This document shows, piece by piece, positions 5,661 through 5,735 of a DNA stretch of 5,735 bases (the first letter of the stretch is position 1; each line of letters opens with the position of its first letter). The stretch covers positions 1 to 5,735 of the forward strand of contig URXI01000277.1 of the NCBI GenBank assembly GCA_900551775.1, written 5' to 3'. The notes under the pieces are model-generated. The model saw only the letters and a list, made by a program, of their open reading frames with translations, was not told where the DNA came from and made no database searches. This DNA comes from an uncultured Eubacterium sp. (GTDB lineage Bacteria; Bacillota; Clostridia; Peptostreptococcales; Anaerovoracaceae). The position numbers and the translations under genes are program-made.

Positions 5661-5735
5661 CTATTGGGCTTCTTTCTCACTAAAATCGTTGAATCTGTCT
5701 TCAGAAACTGCATCCAAACGGCGCAAAGCATCATA
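5661..5735 (-). CDS. Possible C-terminal tail of a convergent gene (partial)
   Basis: Read on the minus strand from the right edge, 24 codons end at TAG (5663-5661). They include ALRRLDAVSEDRF and end in SEKEAQ, a charged amphipathic composition typical of a real helical protein end rather than random AT-rich sequence. Nothing upstream is visible, so the product is unknown. The evidence is composition only. A competing plus-strand frame is open over the same bases but has no ribosome site. Confidence 0.3.
   Translation of the reverse strand, partial: YDALRRLDAVSEDRFNDFSEKEAQ
5716..5728. repeat. 13-bp direct repeat, copy 2
   Basis: Second copy of AAACGGCGCAAAG. On the minus strand it encodes LRRL within the possible gene tail at 5661-5735. 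In the same phase the first copy encodes LRRF just before a stop at 5490-5492. Confidence 0.45.

Noticed and set aside
5485..5735. Plus-strand open frame running off the right edge (ATG 5485)
   Set aside because: No ribosome site precedes 5485. The product is low in complexity and has no recognisable pattern, and the minus-strand frame over 5661-5735 looks more protein-like. It could still be real if the gene extends well beyond the window.
1..5735. CRISPR array, tRNA, rRNA or complete insertion sequence
   Set aside because: No regularly spaced repeats, no cloverleaf or rRNA signature, and no transposase or terminal inverted repeats were recognised on reading both strands.

Overview
The window reads as a mid-GC Firmicutes chromosome, probably an anaerobic clostridial lineage. 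This is inferred from strong AGGAGG-type ribosome sites, closely packed co-directional genes, a nitroreductase-style FMN-binding (NimA-like) protein and SEC-C/pRiA4b proteins. The species cannot be named from the sequence. Apart from one doubtful fragment at the right edge, everything supportable lies on the plus strand.

Left part (1-795): an accessory region in decay. It opens with the C-terminal end of a DUF2399/TIGR02679-like protein, whose family includes JetD, the nuclease of type II Wadjet anti-plasmid systems. Next comes a Xre-type helix-turn-helix gene broken into three reading frames (375-543). Then there is a good sigma-A-like promoter overlapped by a perfect 8-bp inverted repeat (575-616). 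It drives a 32-codon stub (630-728) that looks like the N-terminus of a TIGR02677/JetA-like protein. So the end of one Wadjet-like operon seems to be followed by the beginning of another that has lost nearly all of its body. The 454 bases between 342 and 795 hold no intact gene.

Middle part (796-5446): a compact run of four plus-strand genes with gaps of 20, 28 and 10 bases, probably one transcription unit. (1) A 586-residue protein has an N-terminal plasmid pRiA4b ORF-3 domain, a SAP/Rho-N-like helical motif and a C-terminal zinc-binding SEC-C tail. (2) A 642-residue protein joins, in one open frame, a NimA-like pyridoxamine-phosphate-oxidase-fold domain to a complete metal-dependent amidohydrolase. 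A well-placed internal ribosome site and ATG suggest these were, or still are, two translated products. (3) A DNA-3-methyladenine glycosylase I (Tag) has all its zinc ligands and its active-site Glu. (4) A 105-residue protein of unknown function is possibly a small PH-like fold. The shared theme, if any, is small-molecule detoxification and DNA base repair. That is inference from adjacency only.

Right part (5447-5735): an AT-rich stretch without a convincing complete gene. It has two in-phase copies of a 13-mer, an imperfect stem-loop, and on the minus strand a short coding-like tail (5661-5735) that may be the C-terminus of a convergent gene outside the window. I found no tRNA, rRNA, CRISPR array or complete insertion sequence, and no convincing rho-independent terminator.
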